The notes under the pieces: model-generated
The model's database searches: none
What the model saw: only the letters and a program-made list of their open reading frames with translations
What the model was told of the DNA's origin: nothing
In this document: piece by piece, positions 23,757-31,574 of the stretch
Numbering within the stretch: position 1 is the stretch's first letter
How the letters are laid out: every line of letters begins with the position of its first letter
Assembly (NCBI GenBank): GCA_020072815.1
Contig: JAIQGE010000011.1
Location: forward strand, 83,334-147,333
Direction of reading: 5' to 3'
DNA length: 64,000 bases
From: Terriglobia bacterium
GTDB taxonomy: Bacteria > Acidobacteriota > Terriglobia > Terriglobales > Acidobacteriaceae
Position numbers and translations under genes: made by a program

Positions 23757-24131
23757 ATGGCAAAAGAAGCCGAAATAACGCAGGCCGACATCCCGCGACT
23801 AAAGGCAGCGATCAAGCGCGACCTGGAAGCTGCACAAAATAACCTGGAAGCGATACAGCGCGAGTGGGAAGCACTTACGCTCATTGAGGCTCGGTTGCGG
23901 AGGTTGAGCGCACCTGAGTCGAAATATAATCGGCTGCGGGACTTAACTCTAGAAATTCTTCGGAAAGCGGGATGTCCCTTAAGTCCGGCAGAAATCGTGG
24001 AACGTGCGAAGCAACACGGATGGACGTTTAAATCTGACCGGAATGGATGGAGCAGTGTAAACAGTGTGCTCTCGCGCAGGAAAGGAAAAGATGTACGCAA
24101 GCTGCCTGACGGCACGTGGACTATCAAGTAG
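23757..24131 (+). CDS. HARE-HTH domain protein, transposon passenger
   Basis: 124 residues. N-terminal half is a charged coiled coil (about 10-52). From about 58 to 124 comes a winged helix of the HARE-HTH (HB1, ASXL, restriction endonuclease) type: LRDLTLEILRKAGCPLSPAEI, then SSVNSVLSRRKGKDVRKLPDG ending in TWTIK. Such domains often read modified DNA or help tether DNA-acting enzymes. The ATG at 23757 is chosen because a promoter (TTGCTT, 18 bp, TACAAT at 23741-23746) places the transcript start only a few bases before it. A role in target choice or in control of transposition is inference. Confidence 0.75.
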   Translation: MAKEAEITQADIPRLKAAIKRDLEAAQNNLEAIQREWEALTLIEARLRRLSAPESKYNRLRDLTLEILRKAGCPLSPAEIVERAKQHGWTFKSDRNGWSSVNSVLSRRKGKDVRKLPDGTWTIK

Positions 24132-24160
24132 TGGACTATGGCCCTGAGGCCATTAATAGT

Positions 24161-24249
24161 GCGGGTGTGGCGAAATTGGTAAACGCAGTAGCCTTGGAAG
24201 CTACTGGCGAGAAATCGCCATGAGGGTTCGAGGCCCTCCACCCGCACCA
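24161..24249 (+). tRNA. Class II tRNA of leucine type with anticodon UGG, on the transposon
   Basis: Full cloverleaf with encoded CCA: acceptor GCGGGTG/CACCCGC, D arm GCGAAATTGGTAAACGC, anticodon arm GTAGC-CTTGGAA-GCTAC, long variable arm TGGCG-AGAAAT-CGCCA, T arm GAGGG-TTCGAGG-CCCTC, discriminator A. The long variable arm, D arm and A73 are those of tRNA-Leu. In the 7-base anticodon loop C32-U33 is followed by U34 G35 G36, i.e. a proline anticodon, and A37 where proline and leucine tRNAs normally carry G37. All stems are perfect, so it does not look decayed. Charging by LeuRS would put leucine at CCA-type codons; this is inference. Confidence 0.85.
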
Positions 24250-24300
24250 CAATTCTAAGCGTAGGGCATTCGTGTACGAATGTCAAGGGTAATTTTTTAC

Positions 24301-24328
24301 TTGACACAAGGCTTGCGCTAAGTATAAA
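24301..24328 (+). promoter_or_regulatory. Promoter of the transposase
   Basis: TTGACA (24301-24306), 16-bp spacer, TATAAA (24323-24328). The transposase ATG lies at 24338, so the message would be leaderless or almost so. Strong -35 for a transposase gene. Confidence 0.7.
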
Positions 24329-24337
24329 ATTAGTCCC

Positions 24338-25291
24338 ATGAAAGACAAAAAGCACAGCCTCACAAGCTCCCCGATAATCAAAGAGATACCAGCAGCTTGC
24401 AGCAACGAGCTTGCAGCCGTGGAATTTCTTGAGCAGCAACGTTGGGGAAATTCGCCGTGCTGCATTCGCTGTGGGAGTGTGAACGTGTACAAGATGGTGG
24501 ATGCCAAGACAAACGAACGCAACAATCGTTTCTTGTGGCGTTGCCATGACTGCAAAGAGCAGTACACAGTCCGCATCGGGACAGTTTATGAGGAATCCCG
24601 AATTCCCCTTCGCCACTGGTGCTATGCGTTTTGGAGAGCCGCCACATCCAAAAAGGGTGTCTCTGCTCTGGAAATCAAACGGCAATGCCAGATCAGTTAC
24701 AAGTCTGCCCTGTTCCTTATGAATCGAATCCGCTTCGCGATGGCCCCAGACGCCAACGCGCCTAAACTGACCGGCATTGTCGAATGCGACGAAACTTATA
24801 TCGGCCCCCGTCGGCCCCGTCACAAAGGAACCAGCAGACGCGGACGCGGCACCAGCAAGACTCCGGTTTTCGTGGCCGTGGAACGGGATGGACAGCTTCG
24901 CCGTCGCGTCATCGCAGACGTGACGATGGCAACGATAGGAAACGCAATTCGTGAGGAAGTTGACAGGCGCGCCCACTTGATGACGGACGAATTTACGGCT
25001 TATACCCGCGTCGGCCCAGAGTACGCGAAGCACAGCACTGTGTGTCATTCCACCAAGGAATATGCGCGGGGAGACGTTCACACGAACACGGCAGAAAGCA
25101 GCCATGCTCTTGTGAAACGCGGAATTGTGGGCATTTACCATAATGTCAGCCGCGAATATCTGCATCGTTATCTTTGGCAGTACGATTTCCTTTGGAACAA
25201 TCGAAAGTTGAACGATGGAGAGCGCACCGTTCTTGCAATTCAGTCAGCAGAAGGCAAACGCCTCATGTATGCTGAACCAGCAAAGGCATAG
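24338..25291 (+). CDS. IS1595-family (ISXO2-like) DDE transposase
   Basis: 317 residues. N-terminal zinc ribbon C42-x2-C45 (CIRC) and C69-x2-C72 (CHDC), then an HTH-like segment, then the ISXO2-like catalytic domain: D151 in IVECDETYIG, D217 in LMTDEFTAYTR, and N250/E253 in HTNTAESSHALVKRG, ending in YLWQYDFLWNNRK. Complete, no frameshift. It catalyses cut-and-paste or copy movement between the inverted repeats at 23656 and 25917. The two following small ORFs start 6 bases and 163 bases after its stop and are probably cotranscribed. Confidence 0.95.
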   Translation: MKDKKHSLTSSPIIKEIPAACSNELAAVEFLEQQRWGNSPCCIRCGSVNVYKMVDAKTNERNNRFLWRCHDCKEQYTVRIGTVYEESRIPLRHWCYAFWRAATSKKGVSALEIKRQCQISYKSALFLMNRIRFAMAPDANAPKLTGIVECDETYIGPRRPRHKGTSRRGRGTSKTPVFVAVERDGQLRRRVIADVTMATIGNAIREEVDRRAHLMTDEFTAYTRVGPEYAKHSTVCHSTKEYARGDVHTNTAESSHALVKRGIVGIYHNVSREYLHRYLWQYDFLWNNRKLNDGERTVLAIQSAEGKRLMYAEPAKA

Positions 25292-25297
25292 TCTCCC

Positions 25298-25450
25298 ATG
25301 CCCAAAACAGCCAAGCGCAAAAAGCCCAAGAAACAACGGGCCACTCCCGGCCCCAAGCCAGACACGCTCAAAATTGAGGGCGACTGGCGAGATGCGGTAA
25401 AGCAATCCCTGACGAAAAAGAAGCCGCCCGAAGGTTGGCCAAAAGGATGA
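25298..25450 (+). CDS. Small basic accessory protein of the transposon
   Basis: 50 residues, basic start MPKTAKRKKPKKQRATPG, then KIEGDWRDAVKQSLTKKKPP. It begins 6 bases behind the transposase stop. Similar short ORFs with a GDW-x2-A-x2-x-L-x-K-K-P core follow ISXO2-type transposases elsewhere (recalled, not searched). DNA binding or help in transposition is possible; no proof in the sequence. Confidence 0.7.
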   Translation: MPKTAKRKKPKKQRATPGPKPDTLKIEGDWRDAVKQSLTKKKPPEGWPKG

Positions 25451-25454
25451 ATAC

Positions 25455-25856
25455 ATGACTGAGCAACGACGGAGATTGCGGTGTTTTGGCTGCTCGCAGC
25501 CGATTGAGCTTCCACATCAAAGCCCACAACAAAAGGCAACCGACGCATGGCCGATAACAATCGTCTGCCGTAACTGTGGGCGGCTGGCATCTTATTCGAT
25601 ACAGGACATCCTCTATGAAGAAATCCCTATTCCCGCCCAAAGCCTCCAAATCGATGTTCTATGGTGCGTAACGTTTCAATGTGCTTATCAAAACTGTTCT
25701 GCACCAAAGCGGAACGTATATACGAACTGTGGACAATCTCAGATAGATGACGCACCGAATTTTGTCCTAGGTTCAATAGAAGCTGTCTGCTGCGACAAAG
25801 GCCACCCATTCAAGATTGGCAATTTGGATTCCGTTCATCACGTCACCAACATTTGA
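25455..25856 (+). CDS. Cysteine-rich hypothetical protein, transposon cargo
   Basis: 133 residues, starting 4 bases after the preceding stop. Cys pairs RCFGCSQP (about 9-14) and VCRNCGRL (about 36-43) look like a zinc ribbon, with more Cys at CAYQNCSAP and VCCDKGHPF. No signal peptide. No family recognised. Its place inside the inverted repeats and behind the transposase makes it part of the element. Confidence 0.65.
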   Translation: MTEQRRRLRCFGCSQPIELPHQSPQQKATDAWPITIVCRNCGRLASYSIQDILYEEIPIPAQSLQIDVLWCVTFQCAYQNCSAPKRNVYTNCGQSQIDDAPNFVLGSIEAVCCDKGHPFKIGNLDSVHHVTNI

Positions 25857-25894
25857 GCGCGGTTGGGAGCCGCGATATCCCGCCGCGTCCCGCG

Positions 25895-25917
25895 ATTGCG
25901 TAAAATACATACTTCCG
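25895..25917 (-). repeat. Right terminal inverted repeat of the transposon
   Basis: Mirror of the left end, two differences in 20 positions. Outside it follows the second target copy TTTGCTAA (25918-25925), 9 bases before the moeZ stop codon. Confidence 0.88.
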
Positions 25918-25933
25918 TTTGCTAATTGCTTCT

Positions 25934-27106
25934 TCAGTACTTCGGCACCTTCGGGTCTACCCTGTCCGCCCAGGCCAGGATTCCACCCGCCAGGTTCTTC
26001 GCTTTGGTGAAACCGGCCTGGCGCAAAAAAGCCACGGCGCGCGCGCTGCGGACGCCGGAACGGCAATGGACCACCATCTCCTTGGCCGGATCTAGTTCGC
26101 TGACGCGCTTGGACAGATCGTTGAGCGGGATGAGGTGGCCGTTGAGGTTGCAGATCTGGTATTCGTGGGCCTCGCGCACGTCCAGGATGAAGATGTCGTC
26201 CTTGGCGTCAAGCCGCTGCTTCAGTTCTTCCACACTGATTTCAGGTATGCCGGTCTGGTTCACAGGTGTCTCCTGTCCGCGCAATCCGCAGAATTCTTCG
26301 TAATCAATAAGTTTAGTGACGGTGGGGTGGTCGCCGCAAACCACACAGTCAGGATTTTTGCGCAGCTTGAGTTCGCGGAACTTCATGCCGAGGGCGTCCA
26401 CCAGCAGCAGGCGTCCGATCAGCGGCTGCCCGCTGCCCAGAATGAGTTTGATGACTTCCGTGGCCTGGATCAAGCCGACCAGTCCGGGCAAAATGCCGAG
26501 CACTCCGCCTTCCGCGCAGGAAGGGACCAGCCCGGGCGGAGGCGGCTCGGGATAAAGGCAGCGGTAGCAGGGCCCGTCTTTGGCGGCGAACACGCTGGCC
26601 TGGCCCTCAAAGCGGAAAATGGAGCCGTACACGTTGGGCTTGCCGGTGAAGACGCAAGCGTCATTGACCAGGAAGCGCGTGGGGAAGTTGTCCGTGCCGT
26701 CCACAATGATGTCAAAGCCGGCGAAGATCTCCAGCGCGTTGTCGCTGGTGAGCTTGGCGTTAAACGTCTGCACGTTGACGAAAGGATTGATGGCCGCAAT
26801 CTTTTCCCGCGCTGACTCCAGCTTGGGACGCCCCACGTCACTGGTGAAGTGGATCACCTGGCGCTGCAGGTTGGTGAAATCCACGACGTCGAAGTCCACC
26901 AGCCCCAGCGTGCCCACGCCGGCGGCGGAAAGATACAGAGCCAGCGGCGAGCCCAGCCCTCCGGTGCCGATGCAGAGCACGCGCGCAGCCTTGAGCTTTT
27001 GCTGGCCCTCCATGCCCACTTCCGGCATGATCAGGTGCCGGGAGTAACGCAGGACCTCCTGGTTGTTCAATGCGGGAAGGGATTCAGGCGCCAAAGTGGT
27101 GGCCAT
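25934..27106 (-). CDS. MoeZ-like E1 adenylyltransferase with rhodanese domain
   Basis: 390 residues: an E1/ThiF-type domain (nucleotide loop CIGTGGLGSPLALYL, about 45-59; NLQRQVIH; DGTDNFPTRFLVND; candidate cysteine C197 in PSCAEGGVLG; zinc ligands C180/C183 and C254/C257) and a C-terminal rhodanese domain with active-site C348 in VVHCRSGVRSA. It adenylates the Gly-Gly end of small ubiquitin-like carriers and adds sulfur to form a thiocarboxylate, as MoeZ does for CysO. The likely substrate here is the CysO-like protein at 10947-11219. It lies behind a Mec-like peptidase gene on the same strand. Confidence 0.92.
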   Translation of the reverse strand: MATTLAPESLPALNNQEVLRYSRHLIMPEVGMEGQQKLKAARVLCIGTGGLGSPLALYLSAAGVGTLGLVDFDVVDFTNLQRQVIHFTSDVGRPKLESAREKIAAINPFVNVQTFNAKLTSDNALEIFAGFDIIVDGTDNFPTRFLVNDACVFTGKPNVYGSIFRFEGQASVFAAKDGPCYRCLYPEPPPPGLVPSCAEGGVLGILPGLVGLIQATEVIKLILGSGQPLIGRLLLVDALGMKFRELKLRKNPDCVVCGDHPTVTKLIDYEEFCGLRGQETPVNQTGIPEISVEELKQRLDAKDDIFILDVREAHEYQICNLNGHLIPLNDLSKRVSELDPAKEMVVHCRSGVRSARAVAFLRQAGFTKAKNLAGGILAWADRVDPKVPKY

Positions 27107-27231
27107 ACAGATTTCCTTTCATTGCTCAAGGAGCTTAGCTTGGAAATGGTCCTCAGGGAAAGCGCAGACGCGCGGGGCTAGCGAGGCAGGCGGCACATTC
27201 GACAAAACCAAAGCATGACAACATTATAACG

Positions 27232-27690
27232 TTACAGAGCTATTTTGAGCGGCTGCTGGTTGGCGACAATCTCAATTTCTTCCGGCTGCAGCTCCTTACG
27301 CTCCTCCTGGCCCAGCAACTCGAAAGACTGTGTGGCGCGAGAGCTCCCGCGCTCCACGCTGGTGATCACGTAAGAGCAATTGAACCAGTAAGCTTCCTCC
27401 AGGTCGGTGGGCGAGGGGTGGGGCGGATGGTCAGGATGCGAGTGATAAAAGCCGATGATGTCTTCGCCGCGGCTCTTGGCCAGCTTTTGGGCGTTAATAA
27501 CTTGCTGCGGCTTGATGCTGTAGCGGTTCGCGGGCGAGTCCGACCGCGCGTTTTCGCAGGTGACGGTCATGGTCACCAGGCGATGGCCTTCCAGAAAGTT
27601 GCCCAGTAGGATGCCGCAACATTCGTTGGGATAGCTGCGTTCGGCTTCCCAGCGGATCAAATCGTAGTCCGCCTTGCTGATCTTCAGCAT
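27232..27690 (-). CDS. Mec-like JAMM/MPN+ metallopeptidase
   Basis: 152 residues from ATG 27690 (AGGAG seven bases upstream), preferred over 27744. Complete JAMM motif: E23 in PNECCGIL, H83-S-H85 in FYHSHPDHPP, S93 and D96 in HPSPTD. In Mycobacterium Mec cuts the newly made cysteine from CysO-Cys. Length and position next to a MoeZ homologue support the same job here: releasing the amino acid from the carrier after the PLP synthase has used the thiocarboxylate. 125 bases separate it from moeZ downstream. Confidence 0.88.
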   Translation of the reverse strand: MLKISKADYDLIRWEAERSYPNECCGILLGNFLEGHRLVTMTVTCENARSDSPANRYSIKPQQVINAQKLAKSRGEDIIGFYHSHPDHPPHPSPTDLEEAYWFNCSYVITSVERGSSRATQSFELLGQEERKELQPEEIEIVANQQPLKIAL

Positions 27691-27954
27691 AAGGGTCTCC
27701 TGGCAAGTGGCGCGGATTTTCCACAAGCTTGCCGGCCAGGACAAGCCCCGTCACAAAATCAAAGCGGAGCGACGAACTGCTCCAGACGAAGGGCACTCAT
27801 CTTAGACGATTCGCCCAGGGATTGCATCATTGTTGCAGCAATTTTTGTTGGAAAATTGGTGATTTCAGCCGTCTTACTCTTCCTTCCGGCAAAATTTGCA
27901 CCTTTCAATGTGCAGTTGCATGCGTTTCTCCAGTTTTTGGAAGCTACAAGCGAA

Positions 27955-28224
27955 TCGCCCCTGGGCGCGCAACGGATCGACGTTCTGTCGCTCTTCCTGA
28001 GAAGGAGCATGCTGGTGGCGGTCGATAGACTGCTTGGCGGCGCTGCCGGAACCAGGACAGTGTCCAGTTCCATCCGCAGCTTGCTGTTCCAGTTGGGAGC
28101 TTTCGATCTTCGACCTGTAGTGGCAGTGTGCCTGGGATTGCTGATGGTCACCGCAGTAGCAGCCTTCTTGTCCGCGAGACGCGCCACCAAAGTGGATCCC
28201 CTGGTGGCGCTGCGCTACGAATGA
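27955..28224 (+). pseudogene. Remnant of a MacB/FtsX-type ABC permease, C-terminal end only
   Basis: About 90 codons matching the end of MacB-like permeases: PLGAQRIDVLSLFLRRSM, VSSSIRSLLFQLGAFD, a transmembrane stretch VVAVCLGLLMVTAVAAFL, and the typical tail SARRATKVDPLVALRYE with stop. The frame continues upstream to 27856 without any permease likeness, and the first part, N-terminal helix and large extracytoplasmic domain, are missing. No promoter or Shine-Dalgarno. A degraded fragment is most likely. Confidence 0.7.
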
Positions 28225-28518
28225 AGGATGCAATTTCCGACGCTTTTTGCCCAATCACTTGCTTGCCGAAGTTTGCCTGAAAGCGCGTCCCAATGGGAGA
28301 ATAAGCCTGTGCTTTTGAGCGGCTGGGAGGCTCGGTTTATTTAGTGTCCTGACCCGGCCCAAGGGCATCAAAGTAATAGTAAGACTGCGGGCTTCAACAA
28401 CCCCGCAGATCGGGCGCCTGAGTGCAAAACGGCGCAGTGGATCTGCTGGAGCCTGCGGATGCTTTCAACATCCCCGTTCCGGGGCGTCAAGCTCCTGGGA
28501 CTGAAGGCGGAAAAGAAA
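28225..28518. other. Upstream region of nadA
   Basis: Just under 300 bases with no gene. The frame of nadA is open back to an ATG at 28459, but the first 20 residues that would add are unlike the family. Confidence 0.35.
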
Positions 28519-29652
28519 ATGACGACCTTTGTTGCTCCATTGTCCGAGCGGGCGGAAATCTGTTCCCTCGACAACTATCTCGTACTCCCCGACCAAAGCA
28601 TGGACGCGCGCATCGCTGCGGCCAAGGCCGCGCTGGGCGAGCGCGTGGTTGTTCTCGGTCACCACTACCAGCGCGATGAAGTGATCCGCTTTGCCGATTT
28701 TCGCGGCGACTCCTACAAGCTCTCCCAGGAGGCTGCGCGCACCCAGGCAGAATACGTTGTCTTCTGCGGCGTGCACTTTATGGCGGAAAGCGCGGACGTG
28801 CTCGGCCACGGCGGCCAGCAGGTGATTCTGCCGGACATGAATGCCGGGTGTTCCATGGCCGACATGGCGGAGATTGGCCAGGTAGAAGCCGCCTGGAAAC
28901 AGCTGGTCAAACAGGGCCTCACCGACGAACTGGGCCACGGCATTACGCCGCTTACGTACATGAACTCCACGGCGGCGATCAAGGCATTTTGCGGCGAGCG
29001 CGGCGGGCTGGTGTGCACGTCGTCGAATGCCGGTGCGGCGTTCCAGTGGGCGTTTGCCCGCAACGAGAAGATCTTCTTCCTGCCTGACCAGCATCTGGGC
29101 CGCAACACCGCCTACGCCATGGGAATCCCCCTGGAAGATTGCGTGGTGTGGGACCCGTTCAAAGTCCTGGGCGGGCTTACGCCGCAGCAACTGCGCGCGG
29201 CGAAAGTAATTCTGTGGAAGGGCCATTGCTCCGTCCACCAGCGCTTTTTGCCCGAACACGTGGACAAGGTCCGCGCAAAGCATCCCGACATCAAGGTCAT
29301 CGTGCATCCGGAGTGCCGCTGGGAAGTTTGCCAAAAGGCTGACGGCGTGGGCTCCACCGAGGGGCTGATCAAGATGATCAAAGAGTCCCCGGCGGGCAGC
29401 AAGTTTGCCGTGGGCACGGAGATCCATCTGGTCAACCGCGCGAGCAAAGAGTTTGCCAAGGACAACAAGATGGTCATCACCTTGGATGATTCCGGTTGCC
29501 TGTGCACGACAATGTTCCGAATTTCACCGCAGCATCTGTGCTGGTCGCTGGAGAACCTGGTGGACGGCCAGGTGGTGAACCGCATACAAGTGGCCGACGA
29601 CGTGAAGCACTGGGCGCGGGTAGCGCTGGATAGGATGCTGGAAGTGAAGTAA
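28519..29652 (+). CDS. nadA: Quinolinate synthase
   Basis: 377 residues from ATG 28519 (MTTFVAPLSERAE). Condenses iminoaspartate with dihydroxyacetone phosphate to quinolinate, using a [4Fe-4S] cluster. Family motifs: VVVLGHHYQRDEVIRFADF, VFCGVHFMAESADVL (first Cys), GLVCTSSNAGAAF (second Cys), VIVHPECRWEVCQKA, and LDDSGCLCTTMFR near the end (last cluster Cys). Normal length. The NadA partner nadB is not next to it. A short repeat (CACCGCAAAGGACGCAAAGG) stands between it and the following gene. Confidence 0.95.
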   Translation: MTTFVAPLSERAEICSLDNYLVLPDQSMDARIAAAKAALGERVVVLGHHYQRDEVIRFADFRGDSYKLSQEAARTQAEYVVFCGVHFMAESADVLGHGGQQVILPDMNAGCSMADMAEIGQVEAAWKQLVKQGLTDELGHGITPLTYMNSTAAIKAFCGERGGLVCTSSNAGAAFQWAFARNEKIFFLPDQHLGRNTAYAMGIPLEDCVVWDPFKVLGGLTPQQLRAAKVILWKGHCSVHQRFLPEHVDKVRAKHPDIKVIVHPECRWEVCQKADGVGSTEGLIKMIKESPAGSKFAVGTEIHLVNRASKEFAKDNKMVITLDDSGCLCTTMFRISPQHLCWSLENLVDGQVVNRIQVADDVKHWARVALDRMLEVK

Positions 29653-29656
29653 AGAC

Positions 29657-29690
29657 CGTTCACCGCAAAGGACGCAAAGGGCGCAAAGAG
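29657..29690. repeat. Short CACCGCAAAGGACGCAAAGG repeat
   Basis: CACCGCAAAGGACGCAAAGG followed by GCGCAAAG, between nadA and the DUF2203 gene. Same type as 52601-52635 and the long inverted pair at 17770-17856. Confidence 0.6.
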
Positions 29691-29696
29691 AAATAA

Positions 29697-30143
29697 ATGG
29701 ACAAACCCAAAACATTCACGCTGGAAGAAGCCCAGACGCTGGTGCCCGTGCTCAAGTCGTTGCTCAAGACGGCCATGGAGGGCAAGCGGACTATTGAGCA
29801 GGTGGAGCGCGAGTCGCTGGAACTGCATCGCCGCATCATAGAGAGCGGCGGGTTCCACGTGGACATCGTGAAGCGGGCGCGGCGGGTTGCGGTGCGCGAC
29901 AAAGCCCTGCAAGAGACCAAAGACGCTCTGGCGGAGATTGATTCCATCGGCGTGCAGGTCAAGGACATTGATATCGGCCTGCTGGATTTTCCCTGCGTGG
30001 TGGAGGGCGAGATCGTCCTGCTGTGCTGGAAGTACGGCGAAGACGAGATCGAATACTGGCACGGCGTGGAAGAAGGCTTCCGCGGACGCAAGCTGATTGA
30101 TGAGCGGATCAGGAGCGGGAAGAAGAAAGAAAAGCCGAACTAG
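29697..30143 (+). CDS. DUF2203 family protein
   Basis: 148 residues. Begins KTFTLEEAQTLVPVLKSLL and ends with the conserved VVEGEIVLLCWKYGEDEIEYWHG segment and RGRKLIDE, as in DUF2203 proteins. Predicted to be helical and cytosolic. Function unknown for the family. It may share the nadA transcript (44-base gap), but the gap holds a repeat. Confidence 0.85.
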   Translation: MDKPKTFTLEEAQTLVPVLKSLLKTAMEGKRTIEQVERESLELHRRIIESGGFHVDIVKRARRVAVRDKALQETKDALAEIDSIGVQVKDIDIGLLDFPCVVEGEIVLLCWKYGEDEIEYWHGVEEGFRGRKLIDERIRSGKKKEKPN

Positions 30144-30147
30144 CAGA

Positions 30148-30190
30148 AGATTGCCAGAATCGCCGAAAATGCCAAAATTGCCAGGATTGA
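30148..30190. repeat. Dispersed ATTGCCAAAATCGCC repeat, copy 2
   Basis: AGATTGCCAGAATCGCC then GAAAATGCCAAAATTGCC. Same family as 12822-12860. Confidence 0.65.
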
Positions 30191-30352
30191 ACGAACGTTG
30201 CTGAGTCCTAAGGAGCGCGGGAAGATGCGGTCATCGCCCAACAGGCTCGGCGTCCACCTGTCCTGATTATGGGACGCGCATGTCCAGCCGGACAATTCCG
30301 CGTCATCTGTTTCCGGGGCGCAAGGGCTGCTATATTTGTGTTCAGGATTCCA

Positions 30353-31465
30353 ATGAAATTCCAGAGTATAAGGCGAGTCGCCAGGCGCGCGCGCATGGCT
30401 GTCTGCGCGGTTGCCGCGCTGGCGAGCGTGCTCAGTTTGCCGGGATGCGGGGGCGGCACGTCGGGCAAGACGGAGTATCTCTACGTCGCCGTGCCGGAGG
30501 CGTCACTGCGCGACCACGTTTCCACCATCTACAACAAGACCGGACTGGCGCACAACGGTGAGCGGTTGCTAGTGCTGGAGCGGATGCAGAACCGGCGCTT
30601 TGTTCGCGTGCGCACGCCGCGCGGAGAAGAAGGCTGGGTGCAAGAGCGCCTTCTGGCCGACCAGCAGACTTTCGACCAGTTCCAGCGGCTGGCCGAGCAG
30701 TACAAGACGTCGCTGCCGCAGGGCACGGCGACGGTGGAGTTGCAGGTGAAAGTCCACGTGCTGCCGGGGAGGAAAGCCGGCTACCTTTATTTGCTGAACG
30801 AGAAGCAGAAAGTGGAGTTGCTGGAACGGCGCGCGGCCGCGCGCAACGCCACCGCGGCACAGATGGAGAAACAGCAGAAAGACAAAGACAAGGACGCCGA
30901 TGCGGACAGCGATGACGAAAAGGACAGCAGCACGCCTGACGTGGTGATGGAAGATTGGTGGCTGGTCCGCGACACGCAAAAACGCGTGGGTTGGGTGCTG
31001 GGACGCACGCTGTACCTGGACATCCCAATTGAGATTGCGCAGTACGCGGAAGGCAGCCGCGTGATCGGCGCGTTCCCGCTGGATGAAGTCCAGGACGGCG
31101 ACAAGAAGGTCCCCGAGTACCTGGCGCTGCTGACCGAGAATAAGGACGGACTGGCGGCGGACTTCACCCAGGTCCGGGTGTACACCTGGAACACACGCAA
31201 ACATCGCTACGAGACGGCGTACCGCGAAAAGAACTTGTCCGGTTCGCTCCCGGTGGAGATGGGGCGCCAGGATTTTGGCGGCAAAGAAGGCACGCTGCGG
31301 ACCTTTACCCTGCGCCTGAAAGACGATGACGGCAAAGCCCGCCAGCAGCTGTACAAGTTCAACCCGCCGATGGTGCGCAAAGCCTATGCGCCGGGCGAAG
31401 AGCCTCCGGCCAAGCCCAAGAAGAAGCGCGGGGAGAGTACGTCGCGGGGCCATCGCCAGGGGTAA
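30353..31465 (+). CDS. Lipoprotein with SH3-like domain
   Basis: 370 residues from ATG 30353, which puts the signal sequence and lipobox (SVLSLPGCGGG) near the N terminus; the upstream GTG/ATG frame start would delay it. An SH3b-like segment follows (VAVPEASLRDHVSTIYNK ... RFVRVRTPRGEEGWVQERLL), then a charged Lys/Asp/Glu-rich stretch (about 180-205), and a second SH3-like part (WWLVRDTQKRVGWVLGRTLY). C terminus is Lys/Arg-rich. Periplasmic lipoprotein of unknown role. Confidence 0.75.
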   Translation: MKFQSIRRVARRARMAVCAVAALASVLSLPGCGGGTSGKTEYLYVAVPEASLRDHVSTIYNKTGLAHNGERLLVLERMQNRRFVRVRTPRGEEGWVQERLLADQQTFDQFQRLAEQYKTSLPQGTATVELQVKVHVLPGRKAGYLYLLNEKQKVELLERRAAARNATAAQMEKQQKDKDKDADADSDDEKDSSTPDVVMEDWWLVRDTQKRVGWVLGRTLYLDIPIEIAQYAEGSRVIGAFPLDEVQDGDKKVPEYLALLTENKDGLAADFTQVRVYTWNTRKHRYETAYREKNLSGSLPVEMGRQDFGGKEGTLRTFTLRLKDDDGKARQQLYKFNPPMVRKAYAPGEEPPAKPKKKRGESTSRGHRQG

Positions 31466-31574
31466 GGCGGTCTCGGCAGGCCAGTTTTTTGGCCGCAATC
31501 CATCCATTTTATTCAGAACATTCCTGTTAACCTCAGGTTCGCCCCATTCGTTCTAGTGCTGGAGGTCGAACATT

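Larger units (their letters stand above)
23656..25917 (+). mobile_element. Complete IS1595/ISXO2-type transposon with passenger genes
   Basis: 2262 bp. Terminal inverted repeats begin CGGAAGTATGTA at both ends (left 23656, right 25917 read inward) and continue to about 22 positions with two differences. An 8-bp direct repeat TTTGCTAA flanks it at 23648-23655 and 25918-25925; an 8-bp target duplication is typical for the IS1595 family. Content: a HARE-HTH protein, a class II tRNA gene, an ISXO2-like transposase with a zinc ribbon, a 50-residue basic ORF and a 133-residue Cys-rich ORF. The element sits right behind the moeZ stop. Perfect duplication and intact transposase suggest recent movement. 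Confidence 0.9.

Noticed and set aside
24161..24249. tRNA-Ser(GGA) reading
   Set aside because: It would need a shifted anticodon loop of uneven stems; the D arm and discriminator A are of Leu type, and the 7-base loop gives UGG.
23669..25165. 498-codon minus-strand ORF across the transposon
   Set aside because: Runs through the tRNA gene; its RVEGLEPS-type segment is the well-known false translation of the complement of a tRNA-Leu.
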